A stretch of 64,000 nucleotides of DNA from an uncultured Mucilaginibacter sp. GTDB lineage: Bacteria; Bacteroidota; Bacteroidia; Sphingobacteriales; Sphingobacteriaceae. Position numbers and translations under genes: made by a program. The stretch covers positions 1 through 64,000 of the forward strand of contig CAITEP010000036.1 in assembly GCA_903891475.1 (NCBI GenBank), read 5' to 3'. Shown in pieces: positions 8,271 to 17,126 of the stretch (position 1 is the first letter of the stretch; each line of letters starts with the position of its first letter). The notes under the pieces are model-generated. The model did not search any database, was not told where the DNA came from, and worked only from the letters and a program-made list of their open reading frames with translations.

Positions 8271-8648
8271 TTAATGTTTAAAGGTAGTAAGCTTATCTTT
8301 CAGTAAATTAAAATCGAGGGGTTTTGTCAAAAAATCATCGGCACCAAATTGCTGCGCTTGGTTCCTATTTTCTTCATCGCCATAGGCGGTAATCATCATG
8401 ACTACGGGTGGTGGTTTTTCGTAATTGTGACGGATGCGCGATAATAATTCAATACCCGACATGCCTGGCATATTAATATCAGAAAGAATCAAAATAACCT
8501 CCGACTTGTTTTGCTCCAAATAGCCCAAAGCCTCCTCGCCCGAAAGGGCAAAAGAAAAGTCGAATTCGCCATTTTTTATTTCTTTACGAAACCGCTGCAC
8601 AAATAATGATTGTACATCCACTTCATCATCAACCACCAAAATTTTCAT
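8271..8648 (-). CDS. single-domain CheY-like response regulator
   Basis: This 125-residue stand-alone receiver has the acidic DDE at residues 7-9, phospho-acceptor D57 in ILSDINMPG, the conserved Thr in MMITAYGD and Lys in FLTKPLDF. It has no output domain. Its closest visible relative is the receiver of the downstream cyclase protein (both share KILVVDDE and the LSDINMP block), which suggests tandem duplication. With a 2-bp gap to the cyclase gene, the two form an operon. It may compete for, or relay, phosphate from an unlinked kinase (inference). Confidence 0.9.
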   Translation of the reverse strand: MKILVVDDEVDVQSLFVQRFRKEIKNGEFDFSFALSGEEALGYLEQNKSEVILILSDINMPGMSGIELLSRIRHNYEKPPPVVMMITAYGDEENRNQAQQFGADDFLTKPLDFNLLKDKLTTFKH

Positions 8649-8996
8649 CGCGATGTATTTACTGCTTTATAACGGTAAATATATTATAAATTCGGTAAAC
8701 TTACTTTCATTGCTGTTAATTTCAATACCTCTCCCCCTATTAATAACTATATCTTTTGCCGGGCTAGAATCAAAATTTATGCAATGAAAAGTGAAGGCAA
8801 TATTAAAAGACACTTGCTTTATCTAATCTGAATATTTCATTTTCTTAAGCTCCTACTTCGAAAGAGTCTTTGGCTCGAACTATCTTGTAACAATTTATTT
8901 TAACTCGTTGCTAGTAAAATAACATTAGATTGATTGCTACGGGCTGGATACCTGTGTGGCAAGTATCAGGAATAAATAGTGCAGGTGAACAAAAAA
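8649..8996. other. intergenic region, nothing recognised
   Basis: About 350 bp lie between the start of the receiver gene and the end of the beta-lactamase gene. It should hold the promoter of the receiver-cyclase operon, but no clear -33/-7 pair was found. No gene, repeat or strong hairpin was seen. Confidence 0.4.
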
Positions 8997-9896
8997 TCAA
9001 TGTAAATGATAATCCCAAACAGCTTTGGCAATATTGGCTATCGCTCCCTCTCTTGTGGCTTCATTATCAGTTGAGTTGCCAACTAGTACCGCTATGGCCA
9101 AATGTTTGCCATTTGGTAGCGTGATAATACCAATATCATTGGTAGCAGGCGATAAACCGGCTTTGTTGGTGGGCGATGTACCTGTTTTATGGGCAACTAC
9201 CGCACCTATTGGCAATAAGCCTTTTATACGTTTTGGGCCGGTTGAGGTTTCGGTGAGTAGTTTATACAAAAAATCGGTACTTGATTTTGAAAGCATTTTA
9301 CCCTGATATAAGTTATCCAAGAGGCGAGTTAATGCTATGGGTTTTGCCCAATTGGTATATTGCACCTCCCAAGCGGAAGCCATATCAGCTTCCGAAGCCT
9401 GGATGGCTATTCCTTTTATCCCTTTTTTCAGCAAATAATTTTCCACAACCTGCGGCCCGCTAATTATGTTCAATAAAATATCGCAAGCATTATTGTCGCT
9501 TAAACTAACCATATAACTCAATAATTCGCTAAGGGGAATCTTTATCTCATCATTTGGATATTTATCTCTTAATGGGCTATAAGTATCTTTTACCAAATCG
9601 CGCTTTTTAATTTGCACAAGGGCATTCAGCTTGAGTTTACCCGAATCAACCAAGTTCAAAACAGCCATTGCAATAGGTAATTTTATTACACTATGCAAAA
9701 CCAGGCGCGAAGTTCCATTTAAACTTAACGTATCCCTATCCTCAATTCCTAAAACCGATACACCAACAATACCATTTACAGATTTGGTTATCTGAGTAAT
9801 TTGTTTGCGCAAGGTAGAGTCGCTTTGCGAAAATCCCTTTATTGGCACCAACGCAATTAATAGCGCCATCAGAAAATATAAGCCCTTTTTCATCAT
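8997..9896 (-). CDS. class A beta-lactamase (PER/CfxA-like subclass A2)
   Basis: This 299-residue secreted serine beta-lactamase has a signal peptide ending near GFSQ. The four class A motifs are all present: S69-V-I-K72, the SDN loop at 133-135, the omega-loop Glu E169 in SEADM, and KTGT at 237-240. The EADM form of the omega loop, followed by VQYTNW, is typical of the PER/CfxA/CblA branch found in Bacteroidota, many of which hydrolyse cephalosporins. Numbering is of the precursor. It is the last gene of the ArsR-SdpI-hydrolase-lactamase run, 14 bp after the hydrolase, so it is probably controlled by the operator at 12302-12325. Substrate range cannot be read from sequence. Confidence 0.92.
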   Translation of the reverse strand: MMKKGLYFLMALLIALVPIKGFSQSDSTLRKQITQITKSVNGIVGVSVLGIEDRDTLSLNGTSRLVLHSVIKLPIAMAVLNLVDSGKLKLNALVQIKKRDLVKDTYSPLRDKYPNDEIKIPLSELLSYMVSLSDNNACDILLNIISGPQVVENYLLKKGIKGIAIQASEADMASAWEVQYTNWAKPIALTRLLDNLYQGKMLSKSSTDFLYKLLTETSTGPKRIKGLLPIGAVVAHKTGTSPTNKAGLSPATNDIGIITLPNGKHLAIAVLVGNSTDNEATREGAIANIAKAVWDYHLH

Positions 9897-9910
9897 AACA
9901 AATAACGCAA

Positions 9911-11347
9911 TTATCGGGTTTTCATTTTAATCCAATCCGAAATTATTTTTAGGGCATTAGGCGAAATGGTTTCCTCAATTCCTTCATATTCCGATACATC
10001 GCCTGTGCCAGCTGTTTGCAATAAATGGTTTAAACCGGAAATTTCCTTTATTACAAAATTTGTGTTTCCGCTTTCAGCAAGAACCTCCCCTATTTTTTTC
10101 AGGTTCGATTTCGCATCAACCTGCGTATCTTTCGAGCCATTAATAGCCAACACCTTGCATTTAACTTTGGCTAAATCAATCTCAGGTTTATAGTTTATAA
10201 AAAATCGAAACCACCCAATATCGAACAAGCCGTTGTACATTTTTAGCGCGTTTGCAAGGGCGTCATCGTGCATATTGAGTGCTGCCAAGGTTGCTGTCGA
10301 TTGTCGCGATTTCCATGTATTAAATAAAGGTGCTATCTGTTTATCCAATGCTTCCTTTGTTTCTGAACTTGCAAACAGACTGAGCACTCTAAAATGTAAA
10401 TCCTTAAAAGCCAAAGTAGAAGTACTGTCAACTCCTTGGTTTTTTAAAGTCACCCCCATCTGGCTGGCAATGGTTTGCGCGCCACCCATTTCAGGGCCAG
10501 CCCACATTACTATAAAATCAACGTCCTTGCGGCGTGCCGCCACCATTGGGGCAATAATCCCACCCTCGCTATGGCCAATTAAACCCAAATGCTTTTTGTC
10601 GACATCCACGCGTGTTTCCAAATAATTCAGGCTTGCCTCCACATCATACGAAAAATCAAGACTGGTTTTATTGTTGATATCAGGTCCCAAGGAAGATTTA
10701 CCCGCGCCCCGGTCATCTACCCTTAAAACCGCTATGCCATTATTAGCCAAATAATCGGCCAATACCCAATAGGGTTGATGGTTAAAAATGGTTCCATTTC
10801 TGTCCTGTGTTCCGCTTCCACTTATAATAATAGCTGTTGGATATTTTCCAATAGTGTTTGGGCGTGTAAACGTAGCACCATAGTGCAGGCTTTTATCGGC
10901 GTTCTCATATTCTACATCTTCTGTAAAATAACCAAAGGGAGGTTTTGGTGTTTGCGGTCGGATGATTGCCTTAGACATTTCCTCCTTTTCATCCGCTTTT
11001 TTCCTTAACATGTTTAAGGTTAGTTTTGCGGTGCCTTGCTTAAACAACCCGGCAATACTGTCGGTTTTATTCCAAAGTCCTTTATAGTTACCACCTATAG
11101 TAGGAATATCAATCAATAAACTATCACCCTTTACTGCAGTACTTTTACATGGAATACCAAAAGCTTTTTGATCCGGACTATCAAAAGTGGAGGTATAGCT
11201 TGTATCCGTTAGCTTTTTTATATTGAATACTAATCGAATTTTATGAGCTCCAACCGAAATATAACCAGTCCAGCTCCCCGAAATTTCCTGTGCTTTTAAC
11301 GAAGAGTAAAGTGATAAGGCTATGATTAATAAATATATCTGTTTCAT
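9911..11347 (-). CDS. secreted alpha/beta hydrolase
   Basis: This 478-residue protein has a signal peptide (cut near SLKAQ) and an N-terminal beta-rich domain of about 120 residues that begins ISGSWTGYISVG, as in many Bacteroidota hydrolases. A C-terminal alpha/beta hydrolase domain follows. The nucleophile elbow is GHSEGG, the oxyanion region ISGSGTQDRNG, the acid lies in INGSKDTQVD and the His in GLNHLLQ. Substrates of this group are mostly unknown esters or peptides. It lies 8 bp after the SdpI gene and 14 bp before the beta-lactamase gene, so all are likely one transcript. Confidence 0.88.
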   Translation of the reverse strand: MKQIYLLIIALSLYSSLKAQEISGSWTGYISVGAHKIRLVFNIKKLTDTSYTSTFDSPDQKAFGIPCKSTAVKGDSLLIDIPTIGGNYKGLWNKTDSIAGLFKQGTAKLTLNMLRKKADEKEEMSKAIIRPQTPKPPFGYFTEDVEYENADKSLHYGATFTRPNTIGKYPTAIIISGSGTQDRNGTIFNHQPYWVLADYLANNGIAVLRVDDRGAGKSSLGPDINNKTSLDFSYDVEASLNYLETRVDVDKKHLGLIGHSEGGIIAPMVAARRKDVDFIVMWAGPEMGGAQTIASQMGVTLKNQGVDSTSTLAFKDLHFRVLSLFASSETKEALDKQIAPLFNTWKSRQSTATLAALNMHDDALANALKMYNGLFDIGWFRFFINYKPEIDLAKVKCKVLAINGSKDTQVDAKSNLKKIGEVLAESGNTNFVIKEISGLNHLLQTAGTGDVSEYEGIEETISPNALKIISDWIKMKTR

Positions 11348-11355
11348 ACATAAAG

Positions 11356-12012
11356 TTATTGCTGTTTTTGTCTAAAATGGTAATAGGAATAAGTTATCGG
11401 AACCAGCACAAATGCTCCGATCGCTATCATAAATACTATGTTTTTAATATTTGTTGGTAGAAAAATAAGACAAAAGGTTAAAATAATCCCCCCTATTACC
11501 CATAATTTGCCAGCCAGACGATGGGTAGCTCTCCAGTTATCTTCGCTTTCTAAGGTCCATGGGGTTCGTATGCCCGCAAAGTAATTTGGCTTTATGCTAT
11601 TCATTAAATTCCCTATAAAAACAAACAGAAGACTTATAATAGGTAATAAAAAATTCTCTATTTTAAAGCCATTGTTTAAAGCGGCATAAATAATAATCAG
11701 GCTCATGGCAGTTAAAAACACTACTAAACCTGCCGCCAATTTATAATAGGTTGTATCGCTATATTTTGCTTGCTTTTTAGGATCGAAAACAGGTATAAAT
11801 CTTACCAAAAAATAAGTAAAACCAGCAACACCCATTAATAGCAACTCAATAATTAAGAAGGTATTTTTGCTGCTGTAACCATTTGCCTTGCCGCTTATGT
11901 CATAATGGGTTGGCACTTCATTAGGCAATTGATTATAACTGTATAATAAGTAAATGGCAGGCAAAGCCCATATTAGCAATAATCCTATGTCAATAACCGA
12001 AAACTTTTTCAT
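11356..12012 (-). CDS. SdpI/DUF1648 family membrane protein
   Basis: This integral membrane protein of about 218 residues has six hydrophobic segments. It starts with a DUF1648 region, NQLPNEVPTHYDISGKANGY, followed by the SdpI-type block NYFAGIRTPWTLESEDNWRATHRLAGKLW. In Bacillus subtilis SdpI is the immunity protein against the SdpC toxin and works with the ArsR-family repressor SdpR, the same gene order as here. No SdpC-like toxin is seen, so a general role in envelope stress or self-protection is inferred. The ATG at 12012 is chosen because the longer frame would overlap the ArsR gene and lacks a membrane-protein start. Confidence 0.88.
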   Translation of the reverse strand: MKKFSVIDIGLLLIWALPAIYLLYSYNQLPNEVPTHYDISGKANGYSSKNTFLIIELLLMGVAGFTYFLVRFIPVFDPKKQAKYSDTTYYKLAAGLVVFLTAMSLIIIYAALNNGFKIENFLLPIISLLFVFIGNLMNSIKPNYFAGIRTPWTLESEDNWRATHRLAGKLWVIGGIILTFCLIFLPTNIKNIVFMIAIGAFVLVPITYSYYHFRQKQQ

Positions 12013-12023
12013 AATTATTTTAA

Positions 12024-12287
12024 CTATTTCTTGTTTGTATTTAAATTGATAATCCATTTAACCACCTCGTCCATTACAGTAGTATTGATTGAATAATAGA
12101 TGTATTGCCCTTCTTTTACCGAAACTACCAAACCGGCTTGTCTCAGTAAATCAAGATGGTGCGAGATGCTTGGTTTCGAAATATTGAACTGATCGGCTAT
12201 TTCGCCGGCAGTAAGGTTTTTTTCCTTTAGCAAGTCTAAAATCTCTCTCCGGGTTGGGTCGTTAAGTGCCTTAAAAATAATATTCAA
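12024..12287 (-). CDS. ArsR-family repressor (SdpR-like)
   Basis: This 87-residue winged-helix regulator begins IFKALNDPTRREILDLLKEKN, with recognition region NISKPSISHHLDLLRQAG and wing VSVKEGQYIYYS. It lacks the CxC metal motif of classical arsenic sensors, which fits the SdpR type. It is the first gene of the operon with sdpI, the hydrolase and the beta-lactamase (11-bp gap to sdpI). An inverted repeat starts 14 bp upstream of its ATG, so it is probably an autorepressor that a membrane signal relieves, as known for SdpR/SdpI. Confidence 0.9.
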   Translation of the reverse strand: MNIIFKALNDPTRREILDLLKEKNLTAGEIADQFNISKPSISHHLDLLRQAGLVVSVKEGQYIYYSINTTVMDEVVKWIINLNTNKK

Positions 12288-12301
12288 TGTCTCCTATTTA
12301 T

Positions 12302-12350
12302 ATATTTAGACAAATATCTAAATATTATTTCAATAAAAAAAATATTTAGA
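12302..12350. promoter_or_regulatory. predicted ArsR operator with three half-sites
   Basis: A perfect inverted repeat, ATATTTAGA-N6-TCTAAATAT (12302-12325), lies between the ArsR gene and the divergent amidase. A third direct half-site ATATTTAGA follows at 12342-12350. Nine-bp arms with a short spacer are usual for ArsR-family operators. The placement would allow one repressor to control both directions. Confidence 0.7.
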
Positions 12351-12387
12351 TTGATTTTTTGATTATTTTGGGAGATATAAATTTTTT

Positions 12388-14004
12388 ATGCAAAGAAGAA
12401 ACTTCCTTAAAACCGGGGCTATTGTCGGCTTATCAGTTACAGCTTTAACTGCCAAAGCGTCATCTGTTACAAAAATCAATAATGTAAGCGGCGTTAACGA
12501 CCCTACCGATTTTGTATTGAACGAGGTTACCATTGATATTCTTCAGCAAAAAATGCAAAAAAAGGAATACACTTCTCAATTTATTACTGAACAATATTTA
12601 AGAAGGATAGAAAATATTGATAAAAGTGGCCCCAAATTGAATGCCGTTATTGAAATTAACCCGTATGCTTTAACCATTGCCGACGCAATGGACCGAGAAC
12701 GTGTGGCTGGCAAAGTTCGGGGGTCAATGCACGGCATTCCGGTATTAATTAAAGATAATATAAACACTGGCGATAAAATGCGAACCTCGGCTGGCTCGCT
12801 GGCTATTGCCGATAATATAGCAAAGGAAGATGCCTTTATAATAGGCAAACTTAGAGAGGCAGGAGCCGTTTTGCTTGGCAAAACCAATTTGAGTGAATGG
12901 GCAAACTTCCGGTCAACCCGCTCTACAAGTGCTTGGAGCAGCCGGGGTGGACAAACAAAATGCCCTTATATTTTAGATCGTAACCCAAGCGGTTCCAGTG
13001 CTGGTTCGGGCTCGGCAGCTTCGGCTAATTTATGCGCTATTGCCATAGGTACCGAAACTGATGGCTCTATTGTATCACCATCATCCGTAAATGGCTTGGT
13101 TGGCATTAAGCCGACAGTGGGTCTATGGAGCAGAACCGGAATTATACCCATATCCGCAACACAAGACACTGCCGGGCCGATGGGACGAACAGTTAAGGAT
13201 GCGGCCATTTTATTGGGCACATTGGTTGGAATTGACCCCGACGATTCTTCAACTGTCAGTAGCAGAGGCAAATCATTTACTGATTATACCCAATTTTTGG
13301 ATGAAAACGGGTTAAAAGGCAAGCGTATTGGTATTGAGAAAGATAGTTTAAAGGTAAACCCCGATATGGATGCCATTTTTCAGGATGCCATTAAAACCAT
13401 GAAAGATAAGGGAGCCATTATTGTCGAGGTGGAGCTTTATAAACAAATGAAAGAAGCTTTTGGCGCACAATTCACGGTATTGTTGTATGAATTTAAGGAT
13501 GGATTGAACAAATATCTAAGTCAGGCCAATTCAAAAGTAAAATCATTGGCACAGGTTATTGAATTTAATAAACAAAATGAAGCAACTGCAATGCCCTTTT
13601 TTAGGCAAGAGATTTTGGAACAAGCCGAGGCAAAAGGAACACTGATTGAAAAGGAATATACAGATGCCCTAAAAAAGACCAGTGGCCTAACCCGTGAAGC
13701 CATTAACAAGGTAATGAAAGAAAATAATCTGGATGCTATTTCGGCACCTACTAATGGATTTGCTTGCTGTATTGACCTGATAAATGGCGATTATGACAAT
13801 GGATTTTCATTCTCCTCTCCTGCCGCTATGGCTGGTTATCCGCATATTACGCTTCCAATGGGGTATGCACACAGTTTACCAATCGGTTTGTCATTTATTA
13901 GCACGGCCTATAAAGAGGCCGACATAATTAAGCTTGCCTATGCTTATGAGCAAGCATCGAAAAAACGTGTTGCACCAAAATTTAGACCCGATTTATTAGG
14001 ATAA
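12388..14004 (+). CDS. Tat-exported amidase (amidase signature family)
   Basis: The N-terminus MQRRNFLKTGAIVGLSV has the twin-arginine motif RRNFLK, so export in folded form is expected. The rest is an amidase-signature enzyme of 538 residues. Catalytic Lys is K122 in PVLIKDN, the cis-Ser lies in SGSSAGSGS (203-204) and the nucleophile is S227 in GTETDGSI. The substrate amide cannot be inferred. It diverges from the ArsR operon, with the predicted operator between them, and converges on pruA. The ATG at 12388 starts the Tat signal directly. Confidence 0.92.
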   Translation: MQRRNFLKTGAIVGLSVTALTAKASSVTKINNVSGVNDPTDFVLNEVTIDILQQKMQKKEYTSQFITEQYLRRIENIDKSGPKLNAVIEINPYALTIADAMDRERVAGKVRGSMHGIPVLIKDNINTGDKMRTSAGSLAIADNIAKEDAFIIGKLREAGAVLLGKTNLSEWANFRSTRSTSAWSSRGGQTKCPYILDRNPSGSSAGSGSAASANLCAIAIGTETDGSIVSPSSVNGLVGIKPTVGLWSRTGIIPISATQDTAGPMGRTVKDAAILLGTLVGIDPDDSSTVSSRGKSFTDYTQFLDENGLKGKRIGIEKDSLKVNPDMDAIFQDAIKTMKDKGAIIVEVELYKQMKEAFGAQFTVLLYEFKDGLNKYLSQANSKVKSLAQVIEFNKQNEATAMPFFRQEILEQAEAKGTLIEKEYTDALKKTSGLTREAINKVMKENNLDAISAPTNGFACCIDLINGDYDNGFSFSSPAAMAGYPHITLPMGYAHSLPIGLSFISTAYKEADIIKLAYAYEQASKKRVAPKFRPDLLG

Positions 14005-14021
14005 TAGCAATGGAATAAATT

Positions 14022-15653
14022 TTACTCTTTTGATAAAAAAGGATATCGATAATCTTTAGGCGGATCAAAGGTTTCTTTTATTGTTCGAGGTGAAACCCAA
14101 CGCAATAAATTAATCATTGACCCGGCTTTATCATTCGTACCCGATCCTCTGGCTCCGCCAAATGGTTGTTGCCCTACTACCGCTCCTGTAGGTTTATCGT
14201 TGATATAAAAATTTCCGGCAGCATTTTTTAACCTATCGGTTGCTATAGCAATGGCATATCTATCTTGCGAGAGGATGGAACCTGTTAGCGCATAAATTGA
14301 GGTTTTGTCAATAATATCCAAAGTTTTATCGAAATCCTGATCATCATAAACATAAATGGATAATACCGGACCAAAAAGTTCAGTACTCATAGTCACATAA
14401 AAAGGATCGGCTACTTTAAGTATGGTTGGCTGTATAAACCAGCCTTTACTTTTATCATAAGTACCTCCGGCAACCACCTCTACACTAGCATCGGCTTTAG
14501 CTTCATCAATATATTTAGCCAGCTTATTGAATGATTTTTCGTCAATCACCGCATTAACAAAACACTCAAAATCCTCAACAGGCCCAACTTTAAAGGAGGC
14601 AATGCCTGCTTGAAGCTTTTCTTTAACCGCAGGCCATAAGGAGGCCGGTATATAGGCTCTTGAAGCAGCCGAACATTTCTGTCCTTGGTATTCAAAGGCT
14701 CCACGTAATAAGGCGGTACTCACCACGTCGGCATCGGCGCTGGCATGGGCTAATACAAAGTCCTTACCACCAGTTTCGCCTACTATCCGCGGGTAGGTTT
14801 TGTATTTATGTATATTTTGCCCAATGGTTTTCCATATAGTTTGAAAAACACCCGTTGAACCAGTAAAATGAATCCCAGCAAAATCAGGGTGATTAAATAC
14901 AACTTCGCCAATTAAAGGGCCATCACCATAAATTAAATTGATAACACCAGCAGGTAAACCAGCCTCCATAAAAATTTTCATCACTACATTAGCGGCGTAA
15001 ATTTGCGTTGGAGCAGGTTTCCAAACCACTACATTACCCATCATGGCAGCAGATGCAGGTAAATTGCCAGCAATGGCGGTGAAATTAAAAGGAGTAATGG
15101 CAAAAACAAATCCTTCCAATGGCCTATGCTCTACCCTATTCCAAATTCCTTTAGATGATTGTGGTTGTTGCGCGTAAATTTCGGTCATGTATTGAACATT
15201 AAACCGAAGAAAATCAATCAACTCGCAAGCGGCATCAATCTCAGCTTGATAGGCATTTTTTGATTGCCCAAGCATAGTTGCAGAATTGATTTCAGCTCGG
15301 TATGGTCCTGCAATCAAATCGGCTGCTTTCAAAAATATGGCAGCCCTTTGTTCCCAAGCCAAGTTTTCCCAGTTTTGTTTAGCTGCTAAAGCAGCTAAAA
15401 TGGCATCCGCAGCATGGCTTGCCTCGCCATCATGATAAACACCTAAAATATGCTGATGATCGTGAGGTGGTCTTATTTCAATAGTTTTTCCAGTTCTTAT
15501 TTCAATTCCACCAATATACATTGGTATGTCTATTCTTTTTGAACGGGCATTTGATAAAGCCAATTTAAGCGCCTTACGCTCCGCGCTACCTGGCGCATAA
15601 TTTAAAACCGGTTCATTAACTGCAACAGGTACATTAAAAAATCCTTTTAACAT
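14022..15653 (-). CDS. pruA: L-glutamate gamma-semialdehyde dehydrogenase
   Basis: This 543-residue NAD-dependent aldehyde dehydrogenase oxidises the product of proline dehydrogenase to glutamate. Catalytic Cys is C327 in GQKCSAASR and the general-base Glu lies in IVGETGGKDF. The cofactor and family blocks FAITPFNFTAIAGNLPA, GSTGVFQTIW and PFGGARGSGTNDKAG are those of the single-function PruA type. It lacks the N-terminal proline dehydrogenase domain of fused PutA. No putA/prodh gene is near. Converges with the amidase gene across 17 bp. Confidence 0.93.
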   Translation of the reverse strand: MLKGFFNVPVAVNEPVLNYAPGSAERKALKLALSNARSKRIDIPMYIGGIEIRTGKTIEIRPPHDHQHILGVYHDGEASHAADAILAALAAKQNWENLAWEQRAAIFLKAADLIAGPYRAEINSATMLGQSKNAYQAEIDAACELIDFLRFNVQYMTEIYAQQPQSSKGIWNRVEHRPLEGFVFAITPFNFTAIAGNLPASAAMMGNVVVWKPAPTQIYAANVVMKIFMEAGLPAGVINLIYGDGPLIGEVVFNHPDFAGIHFTGSTGVFQTIWKTIGQNIHKYKTYPRIVGETGGKDFVLAHASADADVVSTALLRGAFEYQGQKCSAASRAYIPASLWPAVKEKLQAGIASFKVGPVEDFECFVNAVIDEKSFNKLAKYIDEAKADASVEVVAGGTYDKSKGWFIQPTILKVADPFYVTMSTELFGPVLSIYVYDDQDFDKTLDIIDKTSIYALTGSILSQDRYAIAIATDRLKNAAGNFYINDKPTGAVVGQQPFGGARGSGTNDKAGSMINLLRWVSPRTIKETFDPPKDYRYPFLSKE

Positions 15654-15729
15654 AATTTTAAAAATAGAAGATCTACTATTTTCCGATGGAAAAACAAGGA
15701 AATAAGCAACTTAATTTGGGAATGAAAAA

Positions 15730-16083
15730 TTATCTATCTTTTTTAGGATAACCCTCTTCATCTAAATCATCACGGTCATCCTCCGGTGTGTGACTTAAAA
15801 ACTTATCCACTACATCCACCTCAACAATTTCTCCATTATCAATATGCATAGCTAAACTTTCAACATCCGTTTCGAGCGACTCATTTGGGATATATTCTTC
15901 AGCCGTATCGTAAGGGTTAGCCTCATCGTAGGTTGAGTTCATATCTTCGCCATTTTTGGCGGATGTATGGTAAGGGTCTGGATGAAAATATCTATTATGC
16001 TGGCTTGGCACATCAATTTCGAAGCTATTTTCTTCAGGGTTGTATTTCAAGTTTTCTTTTGGATCGATTTCCATATATTTCAT
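15730..16083 (-). CDS. acidic hypothetical protein
   Basis: This 117-residue, strongly acidic soluble protein is rich in Asp and Glu (for example DDRDDLDEEG near the end) and low in hydrophobic residues, so parts may be disordered. No domain was recognised. It lies 76 bp upstream of pruA on the same strand and may be co-transcribed. An internal ATG at residue 4 (MEIDPKEN) is an alternative start. Confidence 0.6.
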   Translation of the reverse strand: MKYMEIDPKENLKYNPEENSFEIDVPSQHNRYFHPDPYHTSAKNGEDMNSTYDEANPYDTAEEYIPNESLETDVESLAMHIDNGEIVEVDVVDKFLSHTPEDDRDDLDEEGYPKKDR

Positions 16084-16187
16084 TTTTAATATTATAAATG
16101 AAATAATTCAGATAATATCCGAATTACCATATTAATCAGACTACAGTTATTTTCCTGCTATTAATGCCTGCTTAATATAGTAACAAA

Positions 16188-16904
16188 TTAATAAGAAACT
16201 TGTTTTCTGTATGAAATATTACCGGCACCAATTGCAAATTTTACCCCAATTGTTTCTTGCAATTTAAAATCAGTGGTTGATCCATAAGCATAACCATCTA
16301 AATAATCGCTAAACATGGCATTTACTTGAAGACCTAAATCAACTTTAATGTATGGTTGGTCGTAATCATTAAAAATTTTAAATTCGTAACCAACCCTTAG
16401 AGGAATAAACATCTCATTTGTGTTAGTTGTAATTAAGCTGTTAGGATTACTTTGGTTATTTAAGTCTTTATGAGTTGCCTGATTAATAAGCACGCCAACT
16501 CCTATTGAACTATAAAAGTTTTTTATCGCGTTATAAAAATTATTATCAGAATAATCTATAATCTCTCCAAATTGCAATTGTTCCCTTAATTCAAATGAGG
16601 TGAAGTTACTTTTAAAATACCTGGAAAAAGGTTGATTGTTTCCATCAAGGGCGATATTCCCACCTTGTAAAGTACCTAATTGCGTTTCTAAAACAAAATT
16701 CCAATAAGGAGTAGCATGATAAGTAATGTTAAAACCGTATGAGGAAGTAAGTTTTTTAGTCGCATCACCTTGTACTGAATTGAAATTTAAGCTAGTACCT
16801 AAATCCACTTTAGAATAATTATAACCTACTTGTGCTTTGGCTAAAAGGGTTAAACAACAAACTAACATTGTTAAAAAAGTTGTTTTTGACAGGAATTTTA
16901 TCAT
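16188..16904 (-). CDS. outer-membrane beta-barrel-like protein
   Basis: The 239-residue precursor has a signal peptide (cut near LAKAQ). It is followed by alternating aromatic/polar strands such as YGFNITYHATPYWNFVLE, YSSIGVGVLI and RVGYEFKIF, and ends in ISYRKQVSY with an aromatic last residue, as in many outer-membrane barrels. No specific family was recognised; PorT-like or OmpA-like barrels are possible relatives. The ATG at 16904 is chosen because it begins the signal peptide; the longer frame upstream is extended by hydrophobic non-conserved sequence. Confidence 0.7.
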   Translation of the reverse strand: MIKFLSKTTFLTMLVCCLTLLAKAQVGYNYSKVDLGTSLNFNSVQGDATKKLTSSYGFNITYHATPYWNFVLETQLGTLQGGNIALDGNNQPFSRYFKSNFTSFELREQLQFGEIIDYSDNNFYNAIKNFYSSIGVGVLINQATHKDLNNQSNPNSLITTNTNEMFIPLRVGYEFKIFNDYDQPYIKVDLGLQVNAMFSDYLDGYAYGSTTDFKLQETIGVKFAIGAGNISYRKQVSY

Positions 16905-17091
16905 AATTACTTTAGTGCTTTTGAAAATTTTATTTTTATGTACTTTGTTAAAGTCCATAAAAGTAAGAAGAAAATATAAAAAAACCGCAAATAATAAATA
17001 AATTTTTATCCTTTTTATAAAACCAATTAACATTGAAAGATTTATGTTAAAACTAAAAGCCATGGCCAATGATATAATAAACCCATTTTTA

Positions 17092-17099
17092 TATATTTG
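17092..17099 (+). promoter_or_regulatory. -7 box of the icd promoter
   Basis: TATATTTG matches the Bacteroidota -7 consensus TAnnTTTG and lies 27 bp before the icd ATG. No good TTTG was found at the expected -33 position. Confidence 0.5.
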
Positions 17100-17126
17100 A
17101 ACCCTCTAACAAGCAATAAATTTAAA

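Noticed and set aside
8997..9896. Mobile resistance cassette around the class A beta-lactamase
   Set aside because: No transposase, integrase or terminal repeats are near; the gene is embedded in a tight operon with typical chromosomal neighbours.
16905..17069. N-terminal extension of the outer-membrane protein
   Set aside because: The extension places a second hydrophobic stretch before a perfect signal peptide that begins at the ATG at 16904.
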